Of a stretch of DNA of 44,092 nucleotides, positions 17,279 through 27,288 are shown in pieces (within the stretch, counting starts at the first letter, position 1; every line of letters starts with the position of its first letter). The translations under genes and the position numbers were made by a program. The notes under the pieces were generated by a model. That model made no database searches and was not told the DNA's origin. It was given only the letters and a program-made list of their open reading frames with translations. Source of the stretch: Rubrivivax sp. (GTDB taxonomy: Bacteria > Pseudomonadota > Gammaproteobacteria > Burkholderiales > Burkholderiaceae_C); contig JAHECD010000026.1 in NCBI GenBank assembly GCA_024641945.1, positions 1 through 44,092 of the forward strand, given 5' to 3'.

Positions 17279-18094
17279 TCAGCGCTGCTTCCGGCTGCGG
17301 AACCACCCCAGCCCGGCCGACGTGCCGCCCGGTTGTCCGCCCGCCTTCGGCCGGTATTCGCAACCCAGCCAGCCGTCCCAGCCGCTGGCCGCCGAAACCT
17401 CGTCGATCACGTCGAAGAGGTAGCCGTAATTCAGCTCGCCCACGTCCGGCTCGTGGCGTTGCGGCACGCCGGCGATCTGGAGGTGCCCGACACGCCCGGT
17501 GGGCAGGTATTGGCGCAGCTTCATCGCCACGTCGCCTTCGACGATCTGCAGGTGGTACAGGTCCATCTGCACCTTGAGGTTGGGTGCTCCGACCTCCTGC
17601 ACGATGGCGTGCGCGACGTCCTGGCGGTTGAGATAGAAGCCCGGAATGTCGCGTGTATTGATCGGCTCGATCAGCACGTCGCGGCCGGCCTGCGCCGCCT
17701 GCGCGGCGGCCCAGGACAGGTTGGCGACATAGGTTGCACGCAGTCGCGCCACGTCCGCGCCTGCCGGCGCGAGCCCCGCCATCAGGTGGATGCGCGGGCA
17801 GTCGAGCGTCGCGGCGTAGTCCAGGGCCTTGCCGACTGCGGTGCGCAACTCCGCCTCGCGCCCAGGAATGCACGCCATGCCGCGCTCGCCGCCGGCCCAG
17901 TCGCCGGGCGGGGCGTTGAAGAGCACCTGGCGCAGACCGTGGGCTTTCAGCCGGGCCGCCAGTTCGGCCGGTGCGTACTCGTACGGGAAGAGGTATTCGA
18001 CGGCCTCGAAGCCGTCGGCCGCGGCCGCGGCAAAGCGGTCGAGGAAGTCGACCTCGGTGTACATCATGCTGAGGTTGGCGGCGAAGCGGGGCAT
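17279..18094 (-). CDS. otnI: 2-oxo-tetronate isomerase (hydroxypyruvate isomerase family)
   Basis: This 271-residue TIM-barrel protein is of the Hyi/OtnI family. OtnI isomerises 2-oxo-tetronate to 3-oxo-tetronate in erythronate catabolism, and its close relative Hyi isomerises hydroxypyruvate to tartronate semialdehyde. Metal-binding/catalytic Glu143 is in [15 protein letters not shown] and Glu246 in [18 protein letters not shown] carries further site residues. The sequence alone cannot separate OtnI from Hyi, but ltnD, otnK and otnC upstream in the same direction favour OtnI. The GAGGACCGCC before the ATG gives a usable ribosome binding site. The 100 bases to the upstream GFA gene hold no gene. 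Confidence 0.88.
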   Translation of the reverse strand: MPRFAANLSMMYTEVDFLDRFAAAAADGFEAVEYLFPYEYAPAELAARLKAHGLRQVLFNAPPGDWAGGERGMACIPGREAELRTAVGKALDYAATLDCPRIHLMAGLAPAGADVARLRATYVANLSWAAAQAAQAGRDVLIEPINTRDIPGFYLNRQDVAHAIVQEVGAPNLKVQMDLYHLQIVEGDVAMKLRQYLPTGRVGHLQIAGVPQRHEPDVGELNYGYLFDVIDEVSAASGWDGWLGCEYRPKAGGQPGGTSAGLGWFRSRKQR

Positions 18095-18194
18095 GGCGGT
18101 CCTCGGTCAAGTGGTGGTGTCGTGGCTGGTGGCGAACGTTACGGGGAGGGTGAGGTCGATCCCGCGATGCAGGCGCTGCGGGCGTGACGCCGGT

Positions 18195-18548
18195 TCAGTC
18201 GATGGCCCAGGCGGCGCCGTCGAACTGGCGGATGGTGACCGGCCCGAGTTGCTCCGGATCGAAAAGCCGCGCGTTCACCCCCATCCGCCCGTTCGGCACG
18301 GACTCGAGCCGCTGCCAGTGGACGACGCAGCCGCAGGTCTTGCAGCGCACGAAGCGCTGCAACCTGCGGCCCCAGATGTAGGACTGCGTGGCCTTGGGCG
18401 CCGCCGTCACCGTGACGGCCTCTTCCTTGTAGTACGCCCACAGCACGCCGTAGCGCCGGCAGATCGAGCAGTTGCAGTGGGTGATGGACCGCGGCCGGCG
18501 CGGGAGGCTCACCTCGACGGCGCCGCAGTGGCCATGGGCGGTGATCAT
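18195..18548 (-). CDS. GFA/CENP-V domain zinc protein inside the tetronate operon
   Basis: This 117-residue GFA-fold protein has zinc ligands in HGHCGAVEVSL, HCNCSICRRYG and VRCKTCGCVVHW. It ends PEQLGPVTIRQFDGA, the usual 'i...dGa' tail. It has a good ribosome binding site (GAGGAG) 46 bases after otnC and the same orientation, so it is probably cotranscribed with the sugar-acid genes. The family name comes from glutathione-dependent formaldehyde activation, but a link to tetronate metabolism is not known to me. Insertion of a bystander gene is as likely as a pathway role. It differs clearly from the GFA protein at 6321-6758. Confidence 0.85.
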   Translation of the reverse strand: MITAHGHCGAVEVSLPRRPRSITHCNCSICRRYGVLWAYYKEEAVTVTAAPKATQSYIWGRRLQRFVRCKTCGCVVHWQRLESVPNGRMGVNARLFDPEQLGPVTIRQFDGAAWAID

Positions 18549-18594
18549 GGTCGGCGTCTCCTCATCGCGGGCGGCAGGCGGCTGACGATGCGGC

Positions 18595-19263
18595 TCACCA
18601 AGCGGCGCCGAACTGACGGCGCAGCGCGTCGATCTGCGCCTCGTCCAACGGGGCGACGTGGCGGCCGGTCATCAGCCAAAGCTTCGCGGTTTCCTCCAAT
18701 TCTTCGAGCGTGGCGGAGGCTTCGTGCAGGCTGGCGTGCCAGACCACGGGGCCCAGACGCTCGAGCATCACGGCGCGGATCGGCACGCCACGTGCATTGG
18801 CCGCCTCGATGGCCGCGCCCACCCACGCCGCCACGGCCGGGTCGCCCGGGCGCTGGTAAGGCGCCAGCGGCACATGGCCGACCTTCATCACGTAATACGG
18901 CGTGATCGGCGGCACGATGTCGCCGGCGCTCCACACACCCGCGAGCGTGAGGGCCACGAGATGCGTCGCGTGGGTGTGGATGACGCAGCGTGCCTGCGGC
19001 GCTGCGGCGTAGATGCTGCGGTGCAGGGCGAGGGTCTTGCTCGCGCGCTCCCCGGCGACCTGCCGGCCCTCGGCGTCGATGTGCGCCAGCGCGGACGCCT
19101 CCAGCGTGCCCAGGCACGCATCGGTGGGCGTGATGAGCCAGCCGCTGCCGTCGGCCTCGTCGAGCCGCACGCTGATGTTGCCGGCACTGGCGTGCACATA
19201 ACCGCGTTCGTAGAGCGAACGGCCGATGCGGCAGACCTCTTGCGCGACGGCCGCCAAGGTCAT
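18595..19263 (-). CDS. otnC: 3-oxo-tetronate 4-phosphate decarboxylase (class II aldolase family)
   Basis: This 222-residue protein is of the class II aldolase/adducin fold. OtnC decarboxylates 3-oxo-tetronate 4-phosphate to dihydroxyacetone phosphate. The conserved substrate loop is HASAGNISVRL near the N-terminus. The zinc ligands lie in CVIHTHATHLVALT (HTHxTH) and a later His in PVVWHASL. The start ATG at 19263 overlaps the otnK stop as ATGA, which indicates translational coupling. It is the usual length for the YgbL family (about 210-220). L-fuculose-phosphate-type aldolases share this fold, but the ltnD-otnK context decides the call. Confidence 0.92.
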   Translation of the reverse strand: MTLAAVAQEVCRIGRSLYERGYVHASAGNISVRLDEADGSGWLITPTDACLGTLEASALAHIDAEGRQVAGERASKTLALHRSIYAAAPQARCVIHTHATHLVALTLAGVWSAGDIVPPITPYYVMKVGHVPLAPYQRPGDPAVAAWVGAAIEAANARGVPIRAVMLERLGPVVWHASLHEASATLEELEETAKLWLMTGRHVAPLDEAQIDALRRQFGAAW

Positions 19264-20555
19264 GCCCGCGCTCCGAAGGTCTTGAGAAAGAAATCCGGCG
19301 TGCCGAAGTTGCCGGACTTGAGCGCCAGATGGATGTGCGCGCCGCCGTCGGTGGCGGCGCAGGTCCACGGCACGCCAGGGTCGATCTGCGGCCCGATCTG
19401 CATCTGCCGCACGCCGAGTGCCTGCACGACCGCGCCCGAGGTCTCGCCGCCGGCGACGACGAGCCGGCGCACACCGCGCTCGACCAGCCCGCGCGCAATC
19501 GCCGCCAGCGTGCGCTCGACCATCTCGCCCGCCTCGGCCACGCCGAGCTTCGCCTGGATCGCCTTGACCGCCTGCGGCTCGGCCGTCGCATAGACGAGCA
19601 CCGGTGCATGCGCGCCGTCGCCGAGCAGCGGCTCGGCCCAGCGCAGCACGTCGCCCGCCACGTCGTGGCCCGCGGCGATGTCGAGCGGGTCGACCGCGCG
19701 CGCCGGGCGGCCACTGGCGATGAATTCGCGCACCTGCCCGTTGGTCGCCGTCGAACAACTGCCCGAGACCACCGCGCCCGCGCCGCCGACGGCCGGCAAC
19801 GCGTCGGCCACCTGCGCCTTGTCGAGCCGGCCGGTGGCCTGCCAGTTCTGCGGCAGGCCGATGGCGATGCCGGAGCCGGCGGTGACCAGCGGCATGCCGG
19901 CCAGCGCGGCACCGATCTGCATCAGGTCGGCGTCGCCGATGGCGTCGACGATGGCGACGCCCACGCCTTCAGCGCGCAGTGCGTCGAAGCGCGCGCGGAT
20001 GGCACCCGCGCCGCGCGCGACCGTCTCGAAGCCCACGCGCCCGACCTTGCGCCGCGTCTGTGCCTGCATCACACGCTGCAGGTTGGCGTCGGTCATCGGC
20101 GTCAGCGGGTGGTTCTGCATGCCGCTCTCGTTGAGCGGCACCTCGCCGACGAACAGGTGGCCGTTGAAGACCGTGCGCTTGTTCTCCGGGAACGCCGGGC
20201 AGGCGATCGTGAAACCCTGGCCGGCGCCGTGCAGCGCATCGAGCAGCGCATCGGTGACCGGGCCGATATTGCCCTGCGGCGTGGAGTCGAAGGTCGAGCA
20301 GTACTTGAAGTACACCTGCTCCACGCCCTGCGCCTGCAGCCAGCGCAGCGCGGCGAGCGACTGCGCCACCGCGTCGGCCGCGGGAATCGTGCGCGACTTG
20401 AGCGCCACCACCACCGCGTCGGCCTGCGCGTCGAGCACGCCGTCCGGCACGCCGATGGTCTGCACCGTGCGCATGCCCGCGCGCACGAGGTTGTTGGCCA
20501 GGTCGGTGGCGCCGGTGAAGTCGTCGGCGATGCAGCCAAGCAGCGGGCGGGCCAT
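19260..20555 (-). CDS. otnK: 3-oxo-tetronate 4-kinase
   Basis: This 431-residue four-carbon acid-sugar kinase (DUF1537 family) phosphorylates 3-oxo-tetronate at C4 with ATP. The N-terminal substrate domain begins LLGCIADDFTGATDLANNLV, the family hallmark, and has KYCSTFDSTPQGNIGPV. The C-terminal nucleotide domain has VVSGSCSTATNGQV and VVAGGETSGAVVQALG. A strong AAGGAG precedes the ATG at 20555, only two bases after the ltnD stop, and the gene overlaps otnC by four bases. The three genes therefore form one tight operon in pathway order. Confidence 0.95.
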   Translation of the reverse strand: MARPLLGCIADDFTGATDLANNLVRAGMRTVQTIGVPDGVLDAQADAVVVALKSRTIPAADAVAQSLAALRWLQAQGVEQVYFKYCSTFDSTPQGNIGPVTDALLDALHGAGQGFTIACPAFPENKRTVFNGHLFVGEVPLNESGMQNHPLTPMTDANLQRVMQAQTRRKVGRVGFETVARGAGAIRARFDALRAEGVGVAIVDAIGDADLMQIGAALAGMPLVTAGSGIAIGLPQNWQATGRLDKAQVADALPAVGGAGAVVSGSCSTATNGQVREFIASGRPARAVDPLDIAAGHDVAGDVLRWAEPLLGDGAHAPVLVYATAEPQAVKAIQAKLGVAEAGEMVERTLAAIARGLVERGVRRLVVAGGETSGAVVQALGVRQMQIGPQIDPGVPWTCAATDGGAHIHLALKSGNFGTPDFFLKTFGARA

Positions 20556-20557
20556 GG

Positions 20558-21451
20558 TCACTCCTTGCGTGCCGGCAGCTCGATGCCGGGGAAGATCTTG
20601 ATCACGGCGCTGTCGTCCTCGCGCGCGAAGCCCGCGGTCGACGCCTGCATGAACATCTGGTGCGCGGTGGCCGAGAGCGGCAGCGGAAACTTGCTCGCAC
20701 GCGCGGTGTCGAGCACGAGGCCCAGGTCCTTGACGAAGATGTCCACCGCCGACAGCGGCGCGTAGTCGCCCGCCAGCACGTGTGCCATGCGGTTCTCGAA
20801 CATCCAGCTGTTGCCCGCGCTGTTCGTGATGACCTCGTACAAGGCGGCAGCGTCGACGCCCTCGCGCAGGCCGAGCGCCATCGCCTCCGCCGCCGCAGCG
20901 ATGTGCACGCCGGCGAGCAGCTGGTTGATGATCTTGACCTTGCTGCCGTTGCCCGCGCGGTCGCCGAGCTTGTAGACCTTGGCCGCCATCGCGTCGAGCA
21001 GCCCGCCGGCCTTGGCATAGGCCTCGGGCCGGGCCGCCGTCATCATCGTCATCTGCCCCGACGCCGCCTTGGCGGCACCGCCGGAGATCGGTGCGTCGAT
21101 GTAATGCAGGCCGCGGTCGGCGAGGCGCTGCTCCAGCGCCACCGACCATTGCGGTGCGACGGTGGAGCACATCACGAAGACGCTGCCCGGCTTCATCGTC
21201 TCCGCGGCGCCCTGTGTGCCGAACAGCACCGCCTCGGTCTGCTCGGCGTTCACCACCACGCTGACGACCACGTCGCATGCCGCGCCGAGTTCGGCCGGGC
21301 TGGCGCAGGCCGTGCCACCGTCGGCCGCGAAGGCCTTGGCCGCCTCGGCACGCACGTCGCACACATGCACGTCGTGGCCGGCGCGCCGCAGCGAACCCGC
21401 CATGCCCGCACCCATCGCTCCGAGGCCGATGACCCCCACCTTCTGTCCCAT
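20558..21451 (-). CDS. ltnD: L-threonate dehydrogenase (beta-hydroxyacid dehydrogenase family)
   Basis: This 297-residue NAD-dependent enzyme oxidises L-threonate (or a related four-carbon acid sugar) to the 2-oxo acid, the first step of the operon. The Rossmann loop is VIGLGAMGAGMA (residues 7-18). Substrate-binding DAPISGGAAKA lies near 120, and the catalytic Lys173 is in GNGSKVKIINQ, the GxGxxxKxxN motif of beta-hydroxyacid dehydrogenases. Paralogues include 3-hydroxyisobutyrate and tartronate semialdehyde reductases, but adjacency to otnK and otnC supports LtnD. GGAG precedes the ATG at good distance. The promoter should lie in 21452-21561; no regulator gene is adjacent. Confidence 0.92.
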   Translation of the reverse strand: MGQKVGVIGLGAMGAGMAGSLRRAGHDVHVCDVRAEAAKAFAADGGTACASPAELGAACDVVVSVVVNAEQTEAVLFGTQGAAETMKPGSVFVMCSTVAPQWSVALEQRLADRGLHYIDAPISGGAAKAASGQMTMMTAARPEAYAKAGGLLDAMAAKVYKLGDRAGNGSKVKIINQLLAGVHIAAAAEAMALGLREGVDAAALYEVITNSAGNSWMFENRMAHVLAGDYAPLSAVDIFVKDLGLVLDTARASKFPLPLSATAHQMFMQASTAGFAREDDSAVIKIFPGIELPARKE

Positions 21452-21561
21452 CGAAACGCTCCTGCGTGATGACTGCCGGTTGCCGATCGACGTTCACGAT
21501 ACCCCAGCGGCACGCGGCCGGCGATCCGCCTTTGCACCGATGCGGCGCGGCGGCGCGGTGC

Positions 21562-22926
21562 CTAGGCGACGAAGAGCAGTGCCGGCGTCTCCAGCAGCGC
21601 GCGCAGGGCCTGGACGAAGCGCGCTGCGTCGATGCCGTCGACCACGCGGTGATCGAACGACGACGAGAGGTTCATCAGACGGCGAGCAACGACCGCACCG
21701 CCCTGCATCACCGGGCGCTCGACGATGCGGTTGACGCCGACGATGGCGACCTCGGGCCGGTTGATCACCGGCGTGGACACGATGCCGCCGAGCGCGCCGA
21801 GGCTGCTGAGCGTGATGGTCGAGCCGCTCAGTTCGCCGCGCGTCGCACGGCCGCTGCGCGCGACCTCGGCCAGCCGAGCGACCTCCGCCGCCAGCGCCCA
21901 CGGCGTCAGCGACTCGGCATGGCGCACCACCGGCACGAGCAGCCCGCGCTCGGTCTGCGTCGCCACGCCGATGTGCACGGCCCCGTGACGCGTGACCACG
22001 CCGGCCTCGTCGTCGAAGGTCGCGTTGATCTGCGGATGGTCCTGCACCGCGAGCACCAGCGCGCGCATCAGCAGCGGCAGCAGCGTGAGGTGGCCGCGCT
22101 CGGCTGCCCAGCGTGCATTCAGTGCGGCGCGCAGGGTTTCGACGTCGGTGACGTCGACCTCCTCGACGTAGCTGAAATGCGGAATGCGGCGCTTGGATTC
22201 CTGCATCTGCATGGCAATGCGCCGGCGCAGGCCGATGACCGGAATCACCTGTTCGTCGTGGCGCTCGGCCGCGGCGCCCGGAGCGGCGCCGGGCGGCGCA
22301 CCGGCAGGCCGCGCGGTCCCGTGGGCAGCGACATGGGCATCTAGGTCGGCCTGCATGATGCGGCCGGCCGGTCCACCGGCGGGCACCCGCGCGAGATCGA
22401 CACCCAGTTCCCAGGCGCGCCGCCGCACGGCGGGCGACGCGATGGGACGCCCGGCTCTCCCTGCGGGCATCTCGGCAGGCGGCGGCGCCATCGATGGACC
22501 AGGCGCCGGCGCGGCCACGGGCGCTGCGACGGGCATGGATATCGGCGCAGGCAGCGGCGCCGAATCGGGCCGTGGCATTGTCTTCGCCGGTGCTGGCGCC
22601 CGGCCCGCGTCGGCGGGTGCCACCGCCACCGCAGGCGCAGGTGCGCCGGCCGGTGCGCGACGCGCGGCGCCATCGCCCGCCGCACGCTCGATGCGGATCA
22701 GTTCCGAACCCACGGCCATCATCTGGCCGACGGCGCCGCCGAGGGCCAGCACGCGACCGGCCACGGGCGATGGAATCTCGACACCCGCCTTGTCGGTCAT
22801 CACTTCGGCGATGACCTGGTCTTCCGCCACCGCTTCGCCAGGCTGCACGTGCCACTCGACGAGTTCGACCTCGGCGATGCCCTCGCCCACGTCGGGCACC
22901 TTGATCACATGGTGGGTGGCGGCCAT
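21562..22926 (-). CDS. bkdB: Branched-chain 2-oxoacid dehydrogenase E2 (dihydrolipoamide acyltransferase)
   Basis: This 454-residue E2 core transfers the branched acyl group from E1 to CoA. The lipoyl domain is residues 5-82, with the lipoylated Lys46 in MTDKAGVEIPSP. A long Ala/Pro-rich swinging linker spans about 85-158. The peripheral subunit-binding domain (about 160-200, ASPAVRRRAWELGVDLARV) is next. The acyltransferase domain starts near 225 with IGLRRRIAMQMQESKRRIPH, and its active site SFDHRVVDG carries His426 and Asp430. It is the third gene of the bkd operon. No E3 (lipoamide dehydrogenase) gene follows, so the complex must borrow E3 from elsewhere. Confidence 0.95.
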   Translation of the reverse strand: MAATHHVIKVPDVGEGIAEVELVEWHVQPGEAVAEDQVIAEVMTDKAGVEIPSPVAGRVLALGGAVGQMMAVGSELIRIERAAGDGAARRAPAGAPAPAVAVAPADAGRAPAPAKTMPRPDSAPLPAPISMPVAAPVAAPAPGPSMAPPPAEMPAGRAGRPIASPAVRRRAWELGVDLARVPAGGPAGRIMQADLDAHVAAHGTARPAGAPPGAAPGAAAERHDEQVIPVIGLRRRIAMQMQESKRRIPHFSYVEEVDVTDVETLRAALNARWAAERGHLTLLPLLMRALVLAVQDHPQINATFDDEAGVVTRHGAVHIGVATQTERGLLVPVVRHAESLTPWALAAEVARLAEVARSGRATRGELSGSTITLSSLGALGGIVSTPVINRPEVAIVGVNRIVERPVMQGGAVVARRLMNLSSSFDHRVVDGIDAARFVQALRALLETPALLFVA

Positions 22927-22954
22927 GTCAGTAGCGCCCGAGCGTCAGAAGGTG

Positions 22955-23005
22955 ACGACGCGCCCCTCGGGGGCCGCGAACCAAGTGCGCTGGGAGCGGT
23001 TTCAT
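22955..23005. repeat. Comamonad-type intergenic repeat, degenerate copy
   Basis: Between E2 and E1beta lies CGCGCCCCTCGGGGGCCGCG followed by AGTGCGCTGGGAGCGGTTTC and ATTTCA. CCCCTCGGGG forms a palindrome. I recall similar 'CCCCTCGGGGGGC...GCGCAGCGGGAGCG...TTTCA' units scattered between genes in Comamonadaceae genomes. The identification is from memory, not a search. Confidence 0.4.
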
Positions 23006-23006
23006 T

Positions 23007-24020
23007 TCAAGCCTCCACCGCGCGGCGAAGGGCCGCGGCCACACGCGCTGGCCCGGGAAAATACGCCCACTCGAGGGCATGCGGATACGGCGTGTCCCAG
23101 CCCGTCACACGCTCGATCGGGGCCTCGAGGTGATAGAAACAATGTTCCTGCACCAGCGCCGACAGTTCCGCGCCGAAGCCGCTCGTGTGCGTGGCCTCGT
23201 GCACGACGATGCAGCGGCCCGTCTTGCGAACCGACGCCACGATGGCCGCCAGGTCGAGCGGCCAGATGCTGCGCAGATCGATGATCTCGGCATCGATGCC
23301 GGCCTCGGCAGCCGCCGCCTCGGCGACGAAGACCATCGTGCCGTAGGTCAGCACGGTGCAGGCCGCGCCGGCGCGCACCACCGCCGCCGTATCCAGCGGC
23401 ACGGTGTAGCGGCCCTCGGGCACCTCGCCCGCCGGGTGCTGCGACCACGGCACCACGGGCCGGTCGTGGTGGCCGTCGAACGGGCCGTTGTACAGCCGCT
23501 TGGGCTCCAGGAAGATGACGGGGTCGTCGTTCTCGATCGACGCGATCAGCAGCCCCTTGGCATCGTACGGGTTGCTCGGCATCACCGTGCGCAGGCCGCA
23601 GACATGCGTGAACAGCGCCTCCGGGCTCTGGCTGTGCGTCTGCCCGCCGTAGATGCCGCCGCCGCACGGCATGCGGATCGTCAGCGGCGCGCTGAAGTCG
23701 CCCGCCGAGCGGTACCGCAGGCGCGCGGCTTCGGAGACGATCTGGTCCGACGCGGGGTAGAAATAGTCCGCGAACTGCACCTCCACCACCGGCCGCAGGC
23801 CGTAGGCCGCCATGCCGATCGCCGAGCCGACGATGCCGCCTTCGGAAATCGGCGCGTCGAATACACGCGAGCGCCCGTACTTCGCCTGCAGGCCTTCGGT
23901 GCAGCGGAAGACGCCGCCGAAATAACCCACGTCCTGGCCGTAGATCACCACGTCGGGGTCGCGCTCGAGCATCACGTCCATCGCCGAACGCAGCGCCTGG
24001 ATCATCGTCATGCGTGCCAT
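23007..24020 (-). CDS. bkdA2: Branched-chain 2-oxoacid dehydrogenase E1 beta subunit
   Basis: This 337-residue protein, together with E1alpha, decarboxylates the 2-oxo acids of Val, Leu and Ile. It shows the transketolase pyrimidine-domain signature: MTMIQALRSAMDVMLERDP, then GQDVGYFGGVFRCTEGL with the Glu that activates thiamine diphosphate, and FDAPISEGGIVGSAIGMA. The C-terminal domain has TYGTMVFVAEAAAAEAG, IIDLRSIWPLD and VVHEATHTSGFGAEL. The ATG at 24020 matches known E1beta starts; an ATG at 24089 is less likely. The gene lies 90 bases after E1alpha in the same operon. Confidence 0.96.
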   Translation of the reverse strand: MARMTMIQALRSAMDVMLERDPDVVIYGQDVGYFGGVFRCTEGLQAKYGRSRVFDAPISEGGIVGSAIGMAAYGLRPVVEVQFADYFYPASDQIVSEAARLRYRSAGDFSAPLTIRMPCGGGIYGGQTHSQSPEALFTHVCGLRTVMPSNPYDAKGLLIASIENDDPVIFLEPKRLYNGPFDGHHDRPVVPWSQHPAGEVPEGRYTVPLDTAAVVRAGAACTVLTYGTMVFVAEAAAAEAGIDAEIIDLRSIWPLDLAAIVASVRKTGRCIVVHEATHTSGFGAELSALVQEHCFYHLEAPIERVTGWDTPYPHALEWAYFPGPARVAAALRRAVEA

Positions 24021-24110
24021 GTCAGCGGCTCCGCCGCGCTGGGCGGGTCTCGAGCCGTGGCCATCGACGCAAGCGTTGCGCGACGCCATGGCAAGGCAGG
24101 GTGCGGTGCG

Positions 24111-25508
<1,398 letters not shown>

Positions 25509-25549
25509 TCAACGTCGGTGCGCGGCGCGAGCGCGGTGGTGCGGACGCC

Positions 25550-26302
25550 TCAGCGCGATGGCGCGGCGGCGCGTTGCAGCGTGTCTTCGATCCAGGGCAC
25601 CAGATCATCGAACGACCGTGCCACGGCCAGCGACAGGGCCTGCGCAGCGGCCGCCGAGTCCTGGCTGGCCGACGGCACACTGACATCGAACCCGCGGTGC
25701 CCCACGCGCACCCGCGTGCGGCGGTCGAAAAGATCGACGGTGCCCGAGAAACGCGCGGTGCCCGTGGCCGCCGACACGTCGTGGTGCAGCGCATCGATGG
25801 CGATCGTGAGCATCCAATCGGCGCGCATCGGGTCGCCCACCATGCCCACCGCGCCAGCCACGCCGCGTGCCTCGAGGCGCTGCTCCAGCAGGCGCGGGAT
25901 CAGGCGCACCGGCCGCTCGGTCCACGATGCGAGCTGGTAATAGGCAAATTCGTCACTCCGGCGCGAATAGGCGATGGCCACGGAATCGGCCAGTGCATGG
26001 CCCGGCTGTGCCTGCAGCAGCAACGCGCTGACGAGCGGCGCGGCGCGGCGCACCACGGGATGTTCGACCGCATCGCGCAGCGACAGCTGCACCTGCGCCG
26101 CCGCCGGGCCGCCGACCTCGACCGAGACGCAGCCCGCCGCGGCGGCCAGGCCCAGCACCAGCACGGGCCCACGCAGCGCATGCGGCAACCCGCCCTTCAA
26201 CCCGCACGCCCACCGGGTGGCGCACCACCCGCGTCGCATGAAACGAGCGGCGCAGGCCCGCGCCATCGACAGAGCGCCCGACGCGCGCAACGGCTGTTTC
26301 AT
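25550..26302 (-). CDS. MCE-transporter auxiliary lipoprotein (ABC_trans_aux family)
   Basis: This 250-residue lipoprotein is of the family that accompanies MCE transporters (PqiC-like). A long basic N-terminus leads to the hydrophobic segment VLVLGLAAAAGCVSVEVGG; Cys in LAAAAGC is the likely lipidation site, so the mature protein would sit in the outer or inner membrane facing the periplasm. The conserved part has VAIAYSRRSDEFAYYQLASWTERPVRLIPRLLEQRLEA, typical of the family, and ends with a helix (LSLAVARSFDDLVPWIEDTL). The ATG at 26302 overlaps the upstream mce gene stop as ATGA; a start at the internal Met22 would give a more normal signal peptide. It is the last gene of the MCE operon. 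Confidence 0.88.
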   Translation of the reverse strand: MKQPLRASGALSMARACAARFMRRGWCATRWACGLKGGLPHALRGPVLVLGLAAAAGCVSVEVGGPAAAQVQLSLRDAVEHPVVRRAAPLVSALLLQAQPGHALADSVAIAYSRRSDEFAYYQLASWTERPVRLIPRLLEQRLEARGVAGAVGMVGDPMRADWMLTIAIDALHHDVSAATGTARFSGTVDLFDRRTRVRVGHRGFDVSVPSASQDSAAAAQALSLAVARSFDDLVPWIEDTLQRAAAPSR

Positions 26303-27288
26303 TTGAGCTTCTCTCCAGGGCCGAGCTGCGCCGGTCCGGGCCCGAGCAGGGCCGTGTGCGGGTCGCGCAGGCGCTCCAGCACGCGGGTGGCCGTCTCCAT
26401 GCTCAGGCGCAACTCGTTCACGGCCGCGCCGATCTGGTCGTCGATCTGCACCGCGGTGCTGTCGAGTCGCTGCGCCATGGTGCCGGCATGGCGCTCCATG
26501 TTCTCGATGGAGACCGAGGCACGCGCGAGCGCGGCGCTGGCATCGCGCAGGGTCTGCTCGGTCTGCGCGAGCGTGGTGTCCAGCCGCTGGCCGGCCTGCT
26601 CTGACATCGCAGCCACGCGCTGCCCTGCCGCACCCACCTGCGTCGCTGCGGCGCCGACCTGCGTGGCGGCGGCGCCGGCGCGCTGCAACGTCTTGTCGAG
26701 CAACACCAGGCGCTGGTTCATGCCGCCCGCAAGGTCCCGCAGGTTGACGACCGTCTGCATCACCGTGCGCTGGTTGTCGGCGGTGAGCAGTTGGTTGAGC
26801 TTGACGAGCGCCTCGGTGGCCTGCTCTCCGACCTGGTTCACGCGGCCGGCGATCGCGTCCAGGTCCGACTGGCCTTCGGCGATCACCGGGTAGCGCTCGC
26901 CTTCGGGTGGTTCGCCAAGCGGCTTGCCCTGGGGATCCGGATTGACGAGCGCGATGGCGGCGATGCCGGTGACGAAATTGCGTGTCACCACCGCCCGTGT
27001 CGACGCCAGGATCGGCACACGCTTGTCGACGCGGACCTCGACGCGCACGCGGTTCGGCCGTGCACCCGACAACGCGTAGTCCTCGACCCGGCCGACCTTG
27101 ATGCCACGCAGGTTGACTTCGCCGCCCACGTCCAGGCCGTCGAGCGCCTGACGCTCGAAATACACGGTGTAGCGGTTGAAGTCGCCACGGCCACCGATAT
27201 CCTTGAGCCACACGACGCCGGCGACCAGGGCCGCCAGCAGTGCCAGGACCGTGGCGCCCACCACCGTGTAGCGCGCTTCAGCTTCCAT
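26299..27288 (-). CDS. MlaD-like MCE domain protein
   Basis: This 329-residue periplasmic substrate-binding protein is anchored by one N-terminal helix (YTVVGATVLALLAALVAGVVWL). The MCE domain (about 38-120) has VYFERQALDGLDVGGEVNLRGIKVGRV, with the 'G....V.l.Gi.vG.V' core, and VVTRNFVTGIAAIAL. The C-terminal half is a long helical region with heptad-like spacing and a direct repeat (ATQVGAA twice near 210-223), which probably forms the hexameric needle or barrel used for lipid passage. It starts inside the end of the ATPase gene (11-base overlap). Substrates are inferred to be phospholipids or other hydrophobic molecules. Confidence 0.92.
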   Translation of the reverse strand: MEAEARYTVVGATVLALLAALVAGVVWLKDIGGRGDFNRYTVYFERQALDGLDVGGEVNLRGIKVGRVEDYALSGARPNRVRVEVRVDKRVPILASTRAVVTRNFVTGIAAIALVNPDPQGKPLGEPPEGERYPVIAEGQSDLDAIAGRVNQVGEQATEALVKLNQLLTADNQRTVMQTVVNLRDLAGGMNQRLVLLDKTLQRAGAAATQVGAAATQVGAAGQRVAAMSEQAGQRLDTTLAQTEQTLRDASAALARASVSIENMERHAGTMAQRLDSTAVQIDDQIGAAVNELRLSMETATRVLERLRDPHTALLGPGPAQLGPGEKLK

